In this document: positions 16,933-25,453 of the stretch, piece by piece
Layout of the letters: every line of letters begins with the position of its first letter
Position numbering within the stretch: position 1 is the stretch's first letter
Assembly (NCBI GenBank): GCA_019057775.1
Contig: JAHLWT010000163.1
Coordinates: 1 to 34,003 of the forward strand
DNA length: 34,003 nt
Source: Promethearchaeota archaeon
GTDB taxonomy: Archaea > Asgardarchaeota > Lokiarchaeia > Sigynarchaeales > SOKP01
Direction of reading: 5' to 3'
Position numbers and translations under genes: made by a program
The notes under the pieces: model-generated
What the model saw: the letters and a program-made list of their open reading frames with translations, nothing else
What the model was told of the DNA's origin: nothing
Database searches by the model: none

Positions 16933-17715
16933 TTATTTCACAATTTTTTCTCTTTCAACTAAAACTTGTTTAATTTCATAACATTCTTCTTGGTACGGAC
17001 AAATCTCACATCCCCAATCATATTCACAATCGATTCTTTTTTTCCATTCTTCAATTTTTTTTAACCATTTTTCATTTAGAGAAGCTGCAATTTTTGAAGT
17101 AATTTTTATAATTTCATCAATTAAATCGGGATAAGAATTTATAAAAAAAATCTCCATAGACTCAATTAAATCTTTAAAACGTTGTTTATATAGATAAAAA
17201 ATTGCATTTCCTAAAAATTCAAATGTAAAATTGTTCCTTATCTTCTCACTAATACGACACCAAAATTTTCGAGGAATTGTTCTTATTAAAAATCCTTCTA
17301 TTCCATTAGATATAAGATTATATTGTCTTAAAGATTCCCAATTCTTGTCGGTAATCTCTCTTACCCCTATAAGAATTATCATTCCAAAATCGGTAGAATA
17401 ATCCGATATATCCTGGCTTTCTAGTCCAATTAATGTAATTCTCCCGTTTTTTATATAATTAATAAAATCTAAATGAGAGAAGGGATAAACTAAAGAAAAT
17501 GACTTTTTATTGATGCCTCCCAGTTCAAGCTTAGTTTCTTCTTGAAGGATAATCTCTTTATGCTTATCTATTTCAACTTTAATGTATACCTTTTCAAAGA
17601 GTTTAGTAGGATTAGAATTCTTTTCATAAATAAAAATGTTTTTTCCTTTTTGAGACTCTGAGTTTACATATTTCCTTAAATTATCAAGAAATTCTTCAAA
17701 TAATTCGATTTTCAT
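16933..17715 (-). CDS. Short acetyl-CoA synthase beta subunit (CdhC/AcsB)-like protein lacking the CGC nickel motif
   Basis: 260 residues. From about residue 62 it aligns by eye with the CdhC domain before and around the A-cluster: TKLELGGINKKSF, NGRITLIGLE (CdhC DDKVTIVGPD), FGMIILIGVREIT (CdhC AMIFNIGGELV), NGIEGFLIRTIPRKFWCRIS (CdhC YCQGIMHLNQRYDVWMRVS), then FLGNAIFYLYKQRF. It ends with cysteines 230, 236, 239 and 245 (DCEYDWGCEICPYQEEC), corresponding to the GCTLC region that binds the [4Fe-4S] of the A-cluster. The protein stops there. The fourth ACS cysteine and the later C-G-C tripeptide that holds the distal nickel are missing. The frame is intact, so this looks like a dedicated shorter family. 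Its four cysteines could hold a cluster. The chemistry is unknown. Confidence 0.65.
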   Translation of the reverse strand: MKIELFEEFLDNLRKYVNSESQKGKNIFIYEKNSNPTKLFEKVYIKVEIDKHKEIILQEETKLELGGINKKSFSLVYPFSHLDFINYIKNGRITLIGLESQDISDYSTDFGMIILIGVREITDKNWESLRQYNLISNGIEGFLIRTIPRKFWCRISEKIRNNFTFEFLGNAIFYLYKQRFKDLIESMEIFFINSYPDLIDEIIKITSKIAASLNEKWLKKIEEWKKRIDCEYDWGCEICPYQEECYEIKQVLVEREKIVK

Positions 17716-17767
17716 AAAATTCCATTTATAATTCTATGAAGATAATAAAAAAAAAGGATTAATAGTT

Positions 17768-19018
17768 TTAACTCTTAATTGCTTTATTTATTAATTCTGA
17801 TAGATCAAAGGTTTTAATTTCATCATTTTTGATATTTGACTTGAATTGGTTTAAACAGAATGGACAACAAGATACAATTGCTTCAGCAGTAGTTTCTTTC
17901 GCTTCCTCAATTCTTTCATTCGCGGCAAAATTGGATAAGTCTTTAAATGCTGACCTCACACCACCGCCAGAGCCACAACACCAAGCATTTTGTTTATTTC
18001 TTGGCATTTCCATTAAATTAATTCCAGGAATATTCTTCAATACTTCTCTTGGAGGTTCATATATTCCCATGTGGCGACCAATATGACAGGGATCGTGATA
18101 TGTTATGTTCATATTTACATTATTATTGAATTTTACCTCATTATTATTTAATTTCTCCAGCATAAACTCAGGTAAATGAAGTATCTCAATACCGTGGTCA
18201 AGCCCAAATTTCTTAGGGTATGTTTCTTTCAATGTTCGATAACAACCAGCACAAGATGTGATAATTTTTTCAATTCCTTCATTTTTAAAGATATCCACGT
18301 TAGTCTCAGCAATCTGCTTTGCTTTTTCAGTTTGACCAGTCATATATACGGGAGATCCGCAACAACGCTCCTCTTTAAGTATTTTAAAATCAACTTGAAG
18401 GGAATTCAATATTTCTGCGGTATTAATTGCAATATTTTGTTCTCTATAACTAGTTGTACATCCAACAAAATATGCTAATTTTGCATCTTGAGATTGTTTT
18501 ATATTAGAAGGTAGCCAATTTGTTCTATTTTCATGTTTTTCCATATAAGGATTGTATTCTATAGTAACATGATCGGTATATTTTTTTTGTTCTGGCATTG
18601 GTCCTAAGCCTTTTTGAACTGCTTTTTCTCTCATTGCCATCAACCATTCTCCAGCATAATAGTGAATCTCAGGGATTTGACATTGTTGTGTACATGCTAA
18701 GCAAACAGAACATTGGTAAAATATATTTGTTAAATTTTCTGTCCAATCTAAGCGATTTGAAGTAACTGCCCAAGAGAGAAGATTTTTTCCTCCTAAATAA
18801 TAAGCCTCAAACTTTCCAAATTCTCCAGAGGGACAAACTCGAAACCAACCCACTTCTTGATATCCAGTTCGGCATGTACCACATTTTCCACATTGATATA
18901 AGATGTCTTTATAATATTCTAAATTTTTATGTCTATCAAGTTTTTGTATATCGGGGACAGTTTCAATAAGAGTTATGCCTTTACCATCTACAAATTTTAT
19001 TTTTTCTTCTTTCGCCAT
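17768..19018 (-). CDS. HdrD/GlcF-like Fe-S oxidoreductase with two CCG domains
   Basis: A 416-residue cytosolic electron-transfer protein. The N-terminal cluster region has CGKCGTCRTGYQEVGWFRVC (C43, C46, C49) and YQCSVCLACTQQC. Two cysteine-rich CCG domains follow: GCTTSYREQ ... ERCCGSP ... CAGC and DPCHIGRH ... WCCGSGGG ... SCCPFC, which in HdrB/HdrD hold non-cubane [4Fe-4S] clusters. Such proteins partner a FAD-linked oxidase, and one is directly upstream. I start at ATG 19018: the oxidase stop (TAA, 19022-19020) is one base away and GGAG sits 9 bases upstream. The longer TTG start at 19033 would place the GGAG inside the gene. It likely passes electrons between the flavoprotein and a low-potential partner. 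Confidence 0.88.
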   Translation of the reverse strand: MAKEEKIKFVDGKGITLIETVPDIQKLDRHKNLEYYKDILYQCGKCGTCRTGYQEVGWFRVCPSGEFGKFEAYYLGGKNLLSWAVTSNRLDWTENLTNIFYQCSVCLACTQQCQIPEIHYYAGEWLMAMREKAVQKGLGPMPEQKKYTDHVTIEYNPYMEKHENRTNWLPSNIKQSQDAKLAYFVGCTTSYREQNIAINTAEILNSLQVDFKILKEERCCGSPVYMTGQTEKAKQIAETNVDIFKNEGIEKIITSCAGCYRTLKETYPKKFGLDHGIEILHLPEFMLEKLNNNEVKFNNNVNMNITYHDPCHIGRHMGIYEPPREVLKNIPGINLMEMPRNKQNAWCCGSGGGVRSAFKDLSNFAANERIEEAKETTAEAIVSCCPFCLNQFKSNIKNDEIKTFDLSELINKAIKS

Positions 19019-19019
19019 T

Positions 19020-20495
19020 TTAATCATCTCCAATACCCTGTCCTGGATTCATTATATTATTTGGATCAAGAAATCTTTTTATTCTCTCAATTAAATTTCT
19101 TGTTTCTGGAAGAGTTTTATCTTTATAGTGTTGAACTACCCATTTTGGAGGTTTATACATTATTGTTCCTTCAATTTGTTGAACAGCATCATGAATTTCT
19201 TTTAAAATTTGCCTTGTTTTTTTTATATCTTCTGGATCATTTTTATTGAAATTCACATTTGTCCTAGTAACACAATAATGCCCGCCAAACATAATTCTAC
19301 AATAGTATTGAGGTGATTTTCCATATTTAAGGCATATCTCTCTTGATACATTATAATATTTTATGATATTACGTGTTGAATTATAACATCCGATCCACTC
19401 TCCTCCACCACCTCTTGAAAAATTCCAACAACCCCAAAATTGTATTGGTGTTTGACCTCCTGTTGCAGGAAACATATGACCCAATACACCTCTCATGTTT
19501 TTTGGAAAATTTCTTACTTGTATATCAGCTGTTATTGCTTCAATATTGTATTCACTACAAATATTTTTAATCGCATCACATTGTGCTTTATGCTGTTCTT
19601 CTGTGTATGCTTCAGTTGTAATTAAACCAATAAAATCAGGTAACCCTAGTGAAACGGGGTCTATTGCTACACTTTTCTGGTCAAAACATTGAAGAGATTG
19701 AGCCCATCCCATATTTATCATTAGGAGGTCTACAATTCCTAGGCCAGCTTTTGATAATTTAAGCAACATAGGAACTCCATCTTCAACTCTTGTCGCAAAA
19801 GGAAGAAAATCAGTTCGATATGGGAGTTGTGGCCATAATTTTATTGATGCTTTTGTTACAATTCCAGTTGTGCCTTCCCATCCTATAAATAATCCTGCAA
19901 TATCAGGTAAAGGCTGTCTACCGTACCAATACTCAGTAAGACTACATGAACCGGCTCTTATTAATTCTCCAGTTGGTAATACTACCTCTAAACCATTAGT
20001 AAATTCTGCTCCTGTCCCTCCTATCATACCAAGATCCCACATTCCATAAGCTAAACATGAAGGAACCACCCCTGTACCAGGGGGGGAAAATGTAACTCCC
20101 GCACGAAAATTAGGATGATATTTATCAAGGTATCCTTTGAAGTCCGCCCATGTAATCCCTCCCTCAACAACAGCATACATATCATCCTCATTTACTTCAA
20201 GTACACGATTCATGCGCCTTAAATCAACAACAATACCACCTTTTCGAGGAGTAGCAATAGAACCAAAATTTATACCTGAAACCCAAGGTACAACTGGAAT
20301 CTTATATTTATTTGCAATTTTTACAATCTCTTGAACTTCTTCAGCAGTTTCAGGCATTATAGCAATATCACACTTACCTTCTGGTTCTGCGGTTATAAAA
20401 TCATAATGGTATAAATATTGTATCTCAAGTTCATCAGATACATATCGATCTCCAACTATTTTTTCCAATTCTACTACGATCTCGCCAATATTCAT
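19020..20495 (-). CDS. GlcD-like FAD-linked oxidase (PCMH/VAO fold)
   Basis: A 491-residue flavoprotein. The N-terminal FAD-binding type 4 domain covers about residues 20-230, with IAIMPETAEEVQEIVKIANK, IPVVPWVSGINFGSIATPRK and VVEGGITWADFKGYL. A block near 155-180 (GMIGGTGAEFTNGLEVVLP) and the family-typical end RFLDPNNIMNPGQG follow. The family oxidises 2-hydroxy acids (glycolate, D-lactate) or alkyl phenols. The glycine-rich NFSRGGGGEWIGCY and several cysteines are less usual. The gene abuts the HdrD-like gene (TAAAATG), so the two form a GlcD-GlcF-type pair. Its place between HgdB-like genes and an ACS-like gene suggests it gives or takes electrons for CoA-linked chemistry; the substrate cannot be read from the sequence. 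Confidence 0.85.
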   Translation of the reverse strand: MNIGEIVVELEKIVGDRYVSDELEIQYLYHYDFITAEPEGKCDIAIMPETAEEVQEIVKIANKYKIPVVPWVSGINFGSIATPRKGGIVVDLRRMNRVLEVNEDDMYAVVEGGITWADFKGYLDKYHPNFRAGVTFSPPGTGVVPSCLAYGMWDLGMIGGTGAEFTNGLEVVLPTGELIRAGSCSLTEYWYGRQPLPDIAGLFIGWEGTTGIVTKASIKLWPQLPYRTDFLPFATRVEDGVPMLLKLSKAGLGIVDLLMINMGWAQSLQCFDQKSVAIDPVSLGLPDFIGLITTEAYTEEQHKAQCDAIKNICSEYNIEAITADIQVRNFPKNMRGVLGHMFPATGGQTPIQFWGCWNFSRGGGGEWIGCYNSTRNIIKYYNVSREICLKYGKSPQYYCRIMFGGHYCVTRTNVNFNKNDPEDIKKTRQILKEIHDAVQQIEGTIMYKPPKWVVQHYKDKTLPETRNLIERIKRFLDPNNIMNPGQGIGDD

Positions 20496-20617
20496 TTTTA
20501 ATTCACTTAATTTGAAATTTTAATAAAAAATTATATTATTTTAAAATAGTAACTTAATGGTATTAAAGCATTTTCGTGTGTTTGTTTAAATTCACTAGTC
20601 AAATTTATAAAAATATT

Positions 20618-21907
20618 TCACATTAGAGTCTGAGCAAACAATTTTATTTTTTCTCTAATAATTTTATTAGAGGCAAATCGAGCATCTCCTACGTCTACAT
20701 CAATTAAGAGCATTGGTATGCCAACTTCATCTCTTAATGCTTCTCTTAAAATTTGAGGAACACTTCCGAATTGTTTACAACCAATATGAGAAGTAAAAAT
20801 AAAACAATCTGCTGAATAGTCTTTTGCTAATTGTACACATTCATCAATAAAAGAATAATAAAACTCTGTAGATTGCTTAACCATGGGAGCTTCCATTGAC
20901 TTCCTTGCCATACCATAAAGCATAGTATCTAAATCTGATTTTGTATTAATTGGTTCAGCAAAATTATAATTAAAAATATCAAATAAAATTGACATTCCAA
21001 GATGGCGATCTAACCATTCTCCAAGTTCTAAGTCGAAAAATATAATCATATATGGCCAAATACTTCTAATTTTTTCTTCTCCAGCATGATGTTCATTATT
21101 CTTATACCGATTTTCAGCTATTTTTAACATATCAGTAAAAAAACTAACTTTTTCATTACGTCCCGAAAAATAAATTGTTGCCGCTGCAGCCATTACATTA
21201 AACATATTCTCTACGGGGCATGGTTTTGCCTTTTTTAATTCGAAAATGTCTAGTTGCATTTTAGAAACTTGATTTTCTAATTCAATTGCTTTTTTTAATT
21301 TATTAAAATCAGGTTCCTGACCGATAATTTTACCTAACGCTTCTAATCCCAATTTAATTTGTTCCCCATGATAATGATAGCTCTTTTCCTCTCTCAAAAA
21401 AGGTAAATCTGGTGTGATAACTGGGATTTTCTTATGATAAGAAAAAAAGGGATAAGAAGCGTATGTGTTATCACATGGAGCTGTTGGTGTAATAATAGCA
21501 TCGAACTTGAATAAATCATCCAACGTCATACCCATTGTACCTTTCTGAGAGGAACAAGTGTGAAAGGGGTGACCCCAATTAGTAATTAAATCATAATATG
21601 GTTCAGAACCATGCGGTAATAGTGCTGCCAATAGATATGAAACACCTTCTACACAAACAGGAACACAATCAAAACAAGAAAGGTATTCTGTAGGGAAAGC
21701 GAAATGGTGTCCAATTATGGGTAAACCTTCTCTTGCTTTTTGGATATAATCTTCCATCACAGATTTTAAATGTTTTAAGCCAATCCTTAATGAAGGTATC
21801 CCTTTATTCGGGAGTATTCCTTCTACTAATCTATAAGTGGATGCAACTGCTTCATATAACATTTTATATGGAATTATTCTATTTTCCAACTCTGCTTTAT
21901 CTACCAC
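20618..21907 (-). CDS. HGD-D (2-hydroxyacyl-CoA dehydratase / benzoyl-CoA reductase) family protein, copy 2
   Basis: A 429-residue member of the HgdB/BcrB/BcrC family, which holds [4Fe-4S] or double-cubane clusters and performs very low-potential electron transfer. The cysteines are C78, C81 and C85 (YLSCFDCVPVCVEG), C118 (HPFHTCSSQKG) and C145 (PTAPCDN), plus GCKQFGSVPQILREAL and a family-typical IPMLLIDVDVGDAR near the C-terminus. It is a tandem paralogue of the next gene, with equal length and all these cysteines in register. The GTG start at 21907 has GGGAG 7 bases upstream. No gene for the usual ASKHA activator ATPase (HgdC, BcrA/D) is nearby. The CX2CX3C triplet is unlike the standard three-cysteine pattern I remember, so substrate and cluster type are open. 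Confidence 0.82.
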   Translation of the reverse strand: MVDKAELENRIIPYKMLYEAVASTYRLVEGILPNKGIPSLRIGLKHLKSVMEDYIQKAREGLPIIGHHFAFPTEYLSCFDCVPVCVEGVSYLLAALLPHGSEPYYDLITNWGHPFHTCSSQKGTMGMTLDDLFKFDAIITPTAPCDNTYASYPFFSYHKKIPVITPDLPFLREEKSYHYHGEQIKLGLEALGKIIGQEPDFNKLKKAIELENQVSKMQLDIFELKKAKPCPVENMFNVMAAAATIYFSGRNEKVSFFTDMLKIAENRYKNNEHHAGEEKIRSIWPYMIIFFDLELGEWLDRHLGMSILFDIFNYNFAEPINTKSDLDTMLYGMARKSMEAPMVKQSTEFYYSFIDECVQLAKDYSADCFIFTSHIGCKQFGSVPQILREALRDEVGIPMLLIDVDVGDARFASNKIIREKIKLFAQTLM

Positions 21908-21946
21908 ATTTTTTCTCCCAAGTTTTAATATTCCTTCTATTGAATC

Positions 21947-23236
21947 TTAAGATAATGTTTGAGTAAAAATACTAATTTTCTCTTGAAATGATTTTAGAGA
22001 CGTCATTCTAGCATCTCCTGCATCAAACTCAATCAATAACATTGGTATTCCTATTTCCTCTTTTAATGCTTCTCTTAGAAGTTGAGGAACTGAGCCGAAT
22101 TGTTTACATGCTATACTCTGTGTATAAATAAAGCAATCTACAGAAAAATCTTTCGCAAATTTTATACAATATTCAATGAAAGGGCCAAAAAACTCTGTAG
22201 ATTGCCTAATCATCGGTAATCCCATAGATTTTTTACTCATACCATAAAACATGGCATTCAAATCAGATTTAGTATTTATGGGATCATGAAAATTATAATT
22301 AAAGATGTCGAATAAAACACTTAACCCCAATTCTCTATCTAACCACTCCATTAAATCAATTGAAAAGAAAGTTATCATATATGGCCAAATAGACCGAATT
22401 TTTTCCTCTCCACCATGGTGTTCTTTAGTTTTATATCTTCTTTTAATTATTTCTAGCATTTTTTCATAATAAGAAAGATTCTCAGGAGTACCAGATATAA
22501 AAATACTCAACCCCGCCGATATAGCATTATAAAGATTTGATATTGGACTTGGAGTAGCTTTGATTAATTCAAAAATTTCTAATTTTAAATTATTAACTTG
22601 ATTTTCTAATTCTATTGCTTTTTTTAATTTATTAAAATCTGGTTCTTGTCCGATGATTTCACCGAGTTTTATTAGACCATTTTTAAGTTGATCAGCATAA
22701 TATTCATAACTTTTTTCTTCACGTAAATAAGGCATATCAATTAACACAAGTGGTATCTTTTTTTCATGTTTAAAAAATGGGTAAGAAGCTATTGTGCAAT
22801 CGCAGGGTGCTGTAGGTGTAATTAGCGAATCGAACTTAAATAAATCATCTAGAGTCATTCCCATTGTACCTTTTTGAGATGTGCAAGTATGAAATGGATG
22901 ACCGTAATTATGCATCAGATCATAGTATTTCTCAGAACCTCCTTCTAAAAATGCAGCAAGGAAATAGGAAGTTCCTTCCACACATATAGGGACGCAATCA
23001 AAACATTGAAGATATTCAGCAGGGAATGAAAAGTGATATCCTACTATAGGAAGTCCATCCTCTGCTTTTTTTATAGAAGACTGTAGAACTAACTCAAGCT
23101 TTTGCAAGCCAATTCTCATAGAGGGAACCCCATTCTCAGGTAATATTTGTTCTACTAATTCTCTAGTGGCTGATGTAGCATTAAATAACATTCTATAAGG
23201 AATAATTCGATTCTTATTTACATTTTTATTGTACAT
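21947..23236 (-). CDS. HGD-D family protein, copy 1
   Basis: A 429-residue paralogue of the preceding entry. The cysteines are at the same residue numbers (78, 81, 85, 118, 145), with one extra at 147 (PTAPCDCTIASYPFF). Long stretches are identical between the copies, for example IIGQEPDFNKLKKAIELENQ and EEKIRSIWPYMI. The end VPQLLREALKEEIGIPMLLI followed by EFDAGDARMTS is the family's C-terminal block. The ATG at 23236 has a strong AAGGAGGG 8 bases upstream, the best ribosome site in the operon, so this protein may be made in quantity. Two similar but not identical subunits suggest a heterodimer, as in BcrBC and HgdAB, with the third member encoded just upstream. Confidence 0.82.
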   Translation of the reverse strand: MYNKNVNKNRIIPYRMLFNATSATRELVEQILPENGVPSMRIGLQKLELVLQSSIKKAEDGLPIVGYHFSFPAEYLQCFDCVPICVEGTSYFLAAFLEGGSEKYYDLMHNYGHPFHTCTSQKGTMGMTLDDLFKFDSLITPTAPCDCTIASYPFFKHEKKIPLVLIDMPYLREEKSYEYYADQLKNGLIKLGEIIGQEPDFNKLKKAIELENQVNNLKLEIFELIKATPSPISNLYNAISAGLSIFISGTPENLSYYEKMLEIIKRRYKTKEHHGGEEKIRSIWPYMITFFSIDLMEWLDRELGLSVLFDIFNYNFHDPINTKSDLNAMFYGMSKKSMGLPMIRQSTEFFGPFIEYCIKFAKDFSVDCFIYTQSIACKQFGSVPQLLREALKEEIGIPMLLIEFDAGDARMTSLKSFQEKISIFTQTLS

Positions 23237-23260
23237 TTGAAATTCCCTCCTTTTAGATCT

Positions 23261-24427
23261 CTAAAGCATTTCATAAAATGCTTCTATTCGTGTTTGTAAA
23301 CGAGTTATATCTGCCTGATAAAATTCTCTGTCCAGATTTAAAACAGGAATTTCCAAATCTTTTAATTCATGAGAAAAAAGCATATTGTCGCAACCATGTA
23401 AATCACAATTATTTATCCTTTGTAAAATAACACCTTCAATATTAGCTCTTTTAATCTCTTCTTTCAAGAAATCTAATCTTCTTTGATGGTCATCCATCAT
23501 TCTAGGGCATGACAATCTGTAATATAATCGTTTGGTAATGCCTTCTAATGGGGATTTAATAGTCTCAAGTTCAACATCATCCATAAAATTTCGAGTTCCA
23601 AAACATAATAAATCAGAAGCTAAAAACGCTCCTGAATCTTCTATTAATTCCGTGAATTCAATGTTATCTACCACACTACCTACCAAAAGTATACGTTTTT
23701 TATTACTAATATCAATATCTTCGCGTTTGGTAAATAGAGTCTTGAGTCTCTTTAATTCTTCATTAGCAATATCTTTAGGAATTGAAGCATTAGCCATACT
23801 TATCTGTAATGCCTCACTACCAGTAAGCTTAGGGTTATTCTGAATTCTTAATTTATGTATTTCTCTGAGAAGTCTTCTATTTTCATTATGTATTTCTATT
23901 GATCTTTTCAATTTTTCATTAGTAATCTCATTTATTTTAAAATTTTGCTCTAACTCTTCTTTAAGCTCTTCCACTTCTTCTTTATACCATTCAAATCCCT
24001 CATCGGTGATAATATGAGGTAATGCTAAATAAAATTTATGGACTTTCTTCTTAAAATTCTCTCGATTAAATACTTTAAGATCAAATAGTTCAAACATTCT
24101 CCGACTATGATCACAACTATTGCAAATCAAAAATCCATCTAAAAAATCATATATACCCCTTAATGCCATGTCCAATGTTGCTCTTACAAAAGAACATGTA
24201 AACCTAACCATATAGATGTCTCCTAAATTAGTAACTTTGTTTCCAGTTGCTCTAATTCTGAATGGCAATAAATCAGCAGCATAGAGTAATTCTTCTGGAA
24301 TATATGTGCAATAAAAACCTACTACTTTTCTGCCTTCTTTTTGCCACTCATCAATATAAGAATTTTTTATAGAATTGGAGATTGATAAAAAAGGATCACT
24401 ATTTAAACTTATAAAAGAACACCTCAT
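23261..24427 (-). CDS. HGD-D family protein, third member (HgdB/BcrC-like)
   Basis: 388 residues, closer to canonical HgdB/BcrC than the two neighbours. Its N-terminal block GFYCTYIPEELLYAADLLPF and FTCSFVRATLDMAL carry C40 and C78, ICNSCDHSRR carries C102 and C105, and the C-terminal block has NNCDLHGCDN, IPVLNLDREF and TRIEAFYEML. These blocks form the cluster site and the typical ending of 2-hydroxyacyl-CoA dehydratase and benzoyl-CoA reductase subunits. The central part (about 150-190) is charged and helical. The ATG overlaps the stop of the upstream gene (ATGA at 24424-24427), so translation is coupled. It could be the catalytic partner or electron donor to the two 429-residue proteins. 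Confidence 0.82.
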   Translation of the reverse strand: MRCSFISLNSDPFLSISNSIKNSYIDEWQKEGRKVVGFYCTYIPEELLYAADLLPFRIRATGNKVTNLGDIYMVRFTCSFVRATLDMALRGIYDFLDGFLICNSCDHSRRMFELFDLKVFNRENFKKKVHKFYLALPHIITDEGFEWYKEEVEELKEELEQNFKINEITNEKLKRSIEIHNENRRLLREIHKLRIQNNPKLTGSEALQISMANASIPKDIANEELKRLKTLFTKREDIDISNKKRILLVGSVVDNIEFTELIEDSGAFLASDLLCFGTRNFMDDVELETIKSPLEGITKRLYYRLSCPRMMDDHQRRLDFLKEEIKRANIEGVILQRINNCDLHGCDNMLFSHELKDLEIPVLNLDREFYQADITRLQTRIEAFYEML

Positions 24428-24912
24428 TTACTCTTTTTATACATTTCATGCTTACCTATCATTAAACATCTTACCAATTTGATAGCGGCAACATAAGATC
24501 CTTTTATTTTAGTTTTTCCTGGTATGATGTACTTTAAAAGTTTTGCCACCCCAAAAATGTTGCTCTTAGAACGTATTATACTACTTATAACAGTAAGAAT
24601 TTTCTCTTCTTTGACATTTATAATAATTCTTGCGACAGGATCTATAGCTTTCTCTGCGTGACAATTAAAATTATTCCGATCTGATGTGAGTATGAATGTA
24701 ATGTATCCATCTAATTCTTTGAGGTATAATTCAATTTCTTTACCTTCATGCTTGCCTACTTTTTTAAAGGGTTCATCTTGACCGTATAAATCCACTAGCA
24801 TTTTAGCTAGTCTGGCAATATTTAGAATCTTAGTATTTCTGATTAAATTCTCAGCTCTAATATTTATATCAATTTTTTTTGAGGTTTTGGTTTGATTTAT
24901 AGCTGCCACCAA
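24424..24912 (-). CDS. SCP2-like lipid-binding domain protein (tentative)
   Basis: 162 residues, first gene of the eight-gene run. The C-terminal half, VARIIINVKEEKILTVIS followed by a short helical stretch and IPGKTKIKGSYVAAIKLV, resembles sterol-carrier-protein-2 domains, which alternate a beta strand, a helix and a final 'gK-ki-Gd---a-kl' helix. SCP2 domains bind acyl chains or acyl-CoA in a hydrophobic tunnel. If correct, it could present an acyl-CoA to the HgdB-like proteins encoded next. The start is uncertain (TTG 24912 or GTG 24909, no clear ribosome site). It overlaps the next gene by four bases. I did not recognise it with certainty. Confidence 0.5.
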   Translation of the reverse strand: MVAAINQTKTSKKIDINIRAENLIRNTKILNIARLAKMLVDLYGQDEPFKKVGKHEGKEIELYLKELDGYITFILTSDRNNFNCHAEKAIDPVARIIINVKEEKILTVISSIIRSKSNIFGVAKLLKYIIPGKTKIKGSYVAAIKLVRCLMIGKHEMYKKSK

Positions 24913-25084
24913 ATATGTGAGATTATAATTATTATATTTTGAATTTTCAAGTATATAAAGATTTTATTGAAAATTTTTATTGTTTGACTTTAAAGCCGTA
25001 ATAGAATGAAAATTATATTGAATTCAGCTCATTTTTTCAATAAAAATGTCCAATTCCATTAATATTTAGTCTAATAAACTGGAA

Positions 25085-25453
25085 TTAGACTTTCTCATAG
25101 GGTTCGAAGCTTTTACATATGGAATCCTTCTTTAAATATTTGTTCTTAATTTGACAATGAAATATTTCCTCATTGTAGTAGACACAATAAATACATGAAT
25201 AAATACGATTTTTTAACTTTTTTTTTATTTCTTTTAATTTTTCGGGATAAGTTCCCTTACTCAACATTATCTTAAGTTTATCATATGAGGTTGCTGTTAT
25301 TTTACAATAGATGATATTCGGGGTAGGAGGATTCCATATATGGATTAAGGAAGTGTTAGATAAATTTTTGGAATTAATGCTCTGGTTGTTATATCCACAC
25401 CCACAGGCATTTTTCCTTAGCATGTTTCCACATTCAGGACAGAAATCAACCAA
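25085..25453 (-). CDS. Small zinc-ribbon protein with second cysteine cluster
   Basis: 122 residues. The N-terminal zinc ribbon is CPECGNMLRKNACGCGY (CX2C-X7-CXC), the kind found at the start of archaeal RNA polymerase M/TFIIS-like and many small archaeal proteins. A second cysteine set near the C-terminus (CIYCVYYNEEIFHC ... CKSF) ends in a C-x-x-FEP motif common in small metal-binding proteins. A lysine-rich helix lies between. The start is TTG at 25453, with GGTGA about 10 bases upstream; no ATG is available. Isolated gene of unknown function, between the eight-gene run and the UroD-like gene. Confidence 0.6.
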   Translation of the reverse strand: MVDFCPECGNMLRKNACGCGYNNQSINSKNLSNTSLIHIWNPPTPNIIYCKITATSYDKLKIMLSKGTYPEKLKEIKKKLKNRIYSCIYCVYYNEEIFHCQIKNKYLKKDSICKSFEPYEKV

